A stretch of 64,000 nt of DNA from Tenacibaculum jejuense (GTDB taxonomy: Bacteria; Bacteroidota; Bacteroidia; Flavobacteriales; Flavobacteriaceae), in contig NZ_LT899436.1 in the NCBI RefSeq assembly GCF_900198195.1, positions 2,323,001 through 2,387,000 on the forward strand. The letters run 5' to 3'. The position numbers and the translations under genes are program-made. Shown here piece by piece: positions 62,008-64,000 of this stretch; position 1 is the stretch's first letter, and each line of letters starts with the position of its first letter. The notes under the pieces were generated by a model that was not told where the DNA came from, made no database searches, and saw only the letters and a program-made list of their open reading frames with translations.

Positions 62008-63311
62008 TAGAAAAAGGTTGGTTGTAACCACATTTGTTGATATTTGCCATTTGCATCATATCGTTCTGCTTGTAGTTGTACATTAAATTTTCTATCTCTT
62101 GGATCATTTCCAACACCAGATACATACTGCCAATTTCCATAATTGCTATGCACATCGTAATCAATTAGCATACTTTCGAAATATGCCGCGCCAATTCTCC
62201 AATCTAACAACAGTTCTTTTGCAAAATATGAAGCTACGTTTTGTCGACCTCTATTGCTCATCCAACCCGTTTCTTTTAACTCTATCATATTGGCATTTAC
62301 GAAAGGCTCATTAGTTTCACCATTAATCCAATTTTGAATTAATCTTTCGTTATTTTTCCATGAATATGATAATTCCTTTATTCCTTCTAACTTGAATAAA
62401 TTATTTTCATGTTTTAGCGATAAATATTTAAAATAATCACGCCAAATCAATTCAAAAATCAACCAATAAGTAGACTGATTACTTCCGAACTGTTTTTCAT
62501 ATTTTTTTACTTCCCAGTAAATTGACTTCGCTGAAATACAACCATGAGCCAACCAAGGAGAGAATTTTGAACTATAATCAACTCCAATTAAACCATTTCT
62601 AGTTTTCTTATAATATGATAGTTTTTTAGATGAAAAGAAATACGAGTTTAAACGCTCAAAAGCTGCAGATTCTCCTCCTTTAAAAGGAAAAGCAGTTTTA
62701 GTTGGAACTTCAAAATTATGATAACCTAAGTCTTGTAATGTTGGGATTTTAGTATCATTCTCCAGATAATTCTCTTTTGGCATTGCTACAGGAATTACTT
62801 CTTCACGAATTGTAGCATATTTCTCTACTTTTTTTCTGAAAACAGTAAAAACTTCTGGGATAGTTTTAATGTTTATTGGAATATCTTCTGGATGATATAA
62901 AAATTGATCATAAAAACTTTTAACCTGAACCGTATCTGGAAGTTTTTCTACTACACGATTAATTTCTGATGTTTCTTCCTGAGTAAATTCTTTTTGATAA
63001 AAGAGAGCATCCGCGTTGTGAGTCAGACAAAACAATGGTAAAATTACATGCGGATGCTCATGATGTATATAAATAGGTACGTTTAATTCTTTCAATTGAT
63101 TTGATAAATCATTTACTGATTCTATCAAAAATTTTGCTCTGTATTTCTCTGTTTTTTTAAAACCAAATTGTTTTGTTTCAAACATGGTTTTATCAAAACA
63201 ATATATTGCAATTACTTTATCATAATTAGAAATAGCTTCATGTAAAGCTTTATTATCTCGAGTTCTTAATGTGTTTGTAAACCAAACTATTGCTGTTTTT
63301 TGTTGCTGCAT
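62007..63311 (-). CDS. DASH-family cryptochrome
   Basis: The 434-residue protein has the N-terminal photolyase domain ([18 protein letters not shown]) and the FAD domain with [69 protein letters not shown] and NDPRDRKFN, all typical of cry-DASH. It repairs dimers in single-stranded DNA and/or senses blue light, with FAD and MTHF. Translationally coupled with genes on both sides. Confidence 0.93.
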   Translation of the reverse strand: MQQQKTAIVWFTNTLRTRDNKALHEAISNYDKVIAIYCFDKTMFETKQFGFKKTEKYRAKFLIESVNDLSNQLKELNVPIYIHHEHPHVILPLFCLTHNADALFYQKEFTQEETSEINRVVEKLPDTVQVKSFYDQFLYHPEDIPINIKTIPEVFTVFRKKVEKYATIREEVIPVAMPKENYLENDTKIPTLQDLGYHNFEVPTKTAFPFKGGESAAFERLNSYFFSSKKLSYYKKTRNGLIGVDYSSKFSPWLAHGCISAKSIYWEVKKYEKQFGSNQSTYWLIFELIWRDYFKYLSLKHENNLFKLEGIKELSYSWKNNERLIQNWINGETNEPFVNANMIELKETGWMSNRGRQNVASYFAKELLLDWRIGAAYFESMLIDYDVHSNYGNWQYVSGVGNDPRDRKFNVQLQAERYDANGKYQQMWLQPTFF

Positions 63312-63430
63312 TTTTTACTACAATATTTTACATTTTCCCAGTTCTTCTCCCATTTTTTTCTCCATGTAAATGGTCGTTCACAAACTGGACAAATTTTAGT
63401 GGGTAAATGTTGTTTTTTTACTCCTTTCAT
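63287..63430 (-). CDS. DUF2256 zinc-ribbon-like protein
   Basis: The 47-residue protein reads [20 protein letters not shown], then [20 protein letters not shown] and a final CSNKKQQ. CPVC and YCSKKC give four cysteines for a zinc site. DUF2256 is a regular neighbour of cry-DASH genes. Its ATG overlaps the upstream stop (ATGA), and its end overlaps the DASH start by 25 nt. Confidence 0.92.
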   Translation of the reverse strand: MKGVKKQHLPTKICPVCERPFTWRKKWEKNWENVKYCSKKCSNKKQQ

Positions 63431-64000
63431 TTTTGATAAACCAAAGCATTAATCATTCCTTTAAATACAAAAGCATGAAAGGGTAAAACGGAATACCAAT
63501 ACAATCTTCCTAATATTCCTTTTGGTCGAAATACTGCTCTTTGAAATAATTGATTTTTCACAATTTTGAACTCTAGCCAAGCTTCACCAGGAAGTTTCAT
63601 TTCAGCAAATAATAGCAAACGTTTCTGTTCTTTATCAGCTAATAAAACCCTCCAAAAATCCAACGGATCTCCCGGTTCTAAATATGTATTATGTGTTCTC
63701 CCTCTGCGTAAGCCTACTCCACCAAAAATTTTATCTACATAACCTCTAATACGCCAAAGCCAGTTGTAACTATACCAACCATTTTCACCTCCAATAGACC
63801 ATATTTTGTCAATTGTAAAATCTTCGTCAATTACTTTTCTAGATCGTACATCTTTAAAACATCCGAACTGTGGAATTCGAACATGATTATTTAATTGATC
63901 ATTAAAAACACCACTACTAATTGCATCTTTCCAACTTGATACTACAGCATTTTGTTCGATCTTTTGAAATGCCAAACTAACAGCTTGTCTATATTGTATG
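63427..64000 (-). CDS. SDR-family protein with DUF2867 domain, C-terminal part
   Basis: The frame is open to the right edge, so the N-terminal Rossmann part is outside the window. The visible 191 residues begin [19 protein letters not shown] (no start codon needed) and carry the DUF2867 block: [49 protein letters not shown] and GEAWLEFKI. Such fusions are common upstream of cryptochrome genes in marine bacteria. Function unproven; a lipid or pigment epimerase has been suggested for relatives. Confidence 0.85.
   Translation of the reverse strand, partial: IQYRQAVSLAFQKIEQNAVVSSWKDAISSGVFNDQLNNHVRIPQFGCFKDVRSRKVIDEDFTIDKIWSIGGENGWYSYNWLWRIRGYVDKIFGGVGLRRGRTHNTYLEPGDPLDFWRVLLADKEQKRLLLFAEMKLPGEAWLEFKIVKNQLFQRAVFRPKGILGRLYWYSVLPFHAFVFKGMINALVYQK

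Overview
Organism. The window is AT-rich, carries SusC/SusD outer-membrane uptake genes, type IX secretion C-terminal sorting domains, Bacteroidota-style -7 promoter motifs (TAnnTTTG-like) and a triple cryptochrome/photolyase cluster. Together these point to a marine member of Flavobacteriaceae; I do not claim a genus. Almost all genes from 14.5 kb onward lie on the minus strand.

Layout. (1) 1-12.1 kb is an alpha-glucan utilisation locus: an SLC45-type sugar transporter (cut by the window edge), a LacI-family regulator, SusC, SusD, two SusE/SusF-like starch-binding lipoproteins and a secreted GH13 amylase. A LacI-type operator lies before susC. (2) 12.2-15.6 kb has a TPR sensor kinase and a thioredoxin-like lipoprotein. 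(3) 15.8-31.4 kb and 43.8-54.3 kb form an unusual RNA-repair and tRNA island. Its proteins are a slipin, a YkuK-type RNase H fold protein, a DEDDh exonuclease, a large protein with a TerD-like C-terminus, the release-factor homologue PrfH, two RtcB ligases of different subfamilies, an Rnl2-type RNA ligase, three nucleotidyltransferases, a DUF434-type protein, an S26/S24-like protein, an HD-domain protein and a WYL regulator. (4) 31.6-43.8 kb interrupts the island with a LytTR one-component sensor, a huge T9SS-secreted repeat protein, decayed genes, an ABC transporter pair and an MtfA-type peptidase. (5) 54.3-56.0 kb is a WG-repeat lipoprotein. (6) 56.4-64 kb is a tightly coupled light/DNA-repair operon: SDR-DUF2867, DUF2256, DASH cryptochrome, photolyase-related protein, class I photolyase, a small unknown protein, a TIGR03643 protein, an SDR, CIA30 and TspO.

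The notable system. The island carries some 17 ordinary tRNA genes in one array (18.6-20.7 kb) plus a second set of very odd tRNA genes. One tRNA-Pro is interrupted in the T-loop by about 52 nt whose ends fold into a bulge-helix-bulge-like shape. Two tRNAs at 24.7-25.0 kb are interrupted in the anticodon loop. At 17.2-17.5 kb the 3' halves precede the 5' halves with matching acceptor strands only 5-6 nt apart, as in circularly permuted tRNA genes. A structured motif occurs six times at 24.5-25.0 kb: a 6-bp covarying helix, a bulged C opposite three A-rich bases, and a conserved TCCTA. Two copies are the tRNA inserts and one lies in the leader of the TerD-like protein gene. Another tRNA-like stump lies in the leader of the RNA ligase gene.

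Regulation. A 21-bp inverted repeat TTACGCA-N7-TGCGTAA recurs upstream of four units of the island (both odd-tRNA transcripts, one rtcB, and the 43.1 kb gene). The WYL protein is the obvious candidate to bind it. My working inference is a self-contained bacterial tRNA break/splice/repair system, in which interrupted or permuted tRNAs are either substrates matured by RtcB/Rnl ligation or sensors of tRNA damage. All RNA structures were folded by eye and need computation and RNA sequencing.
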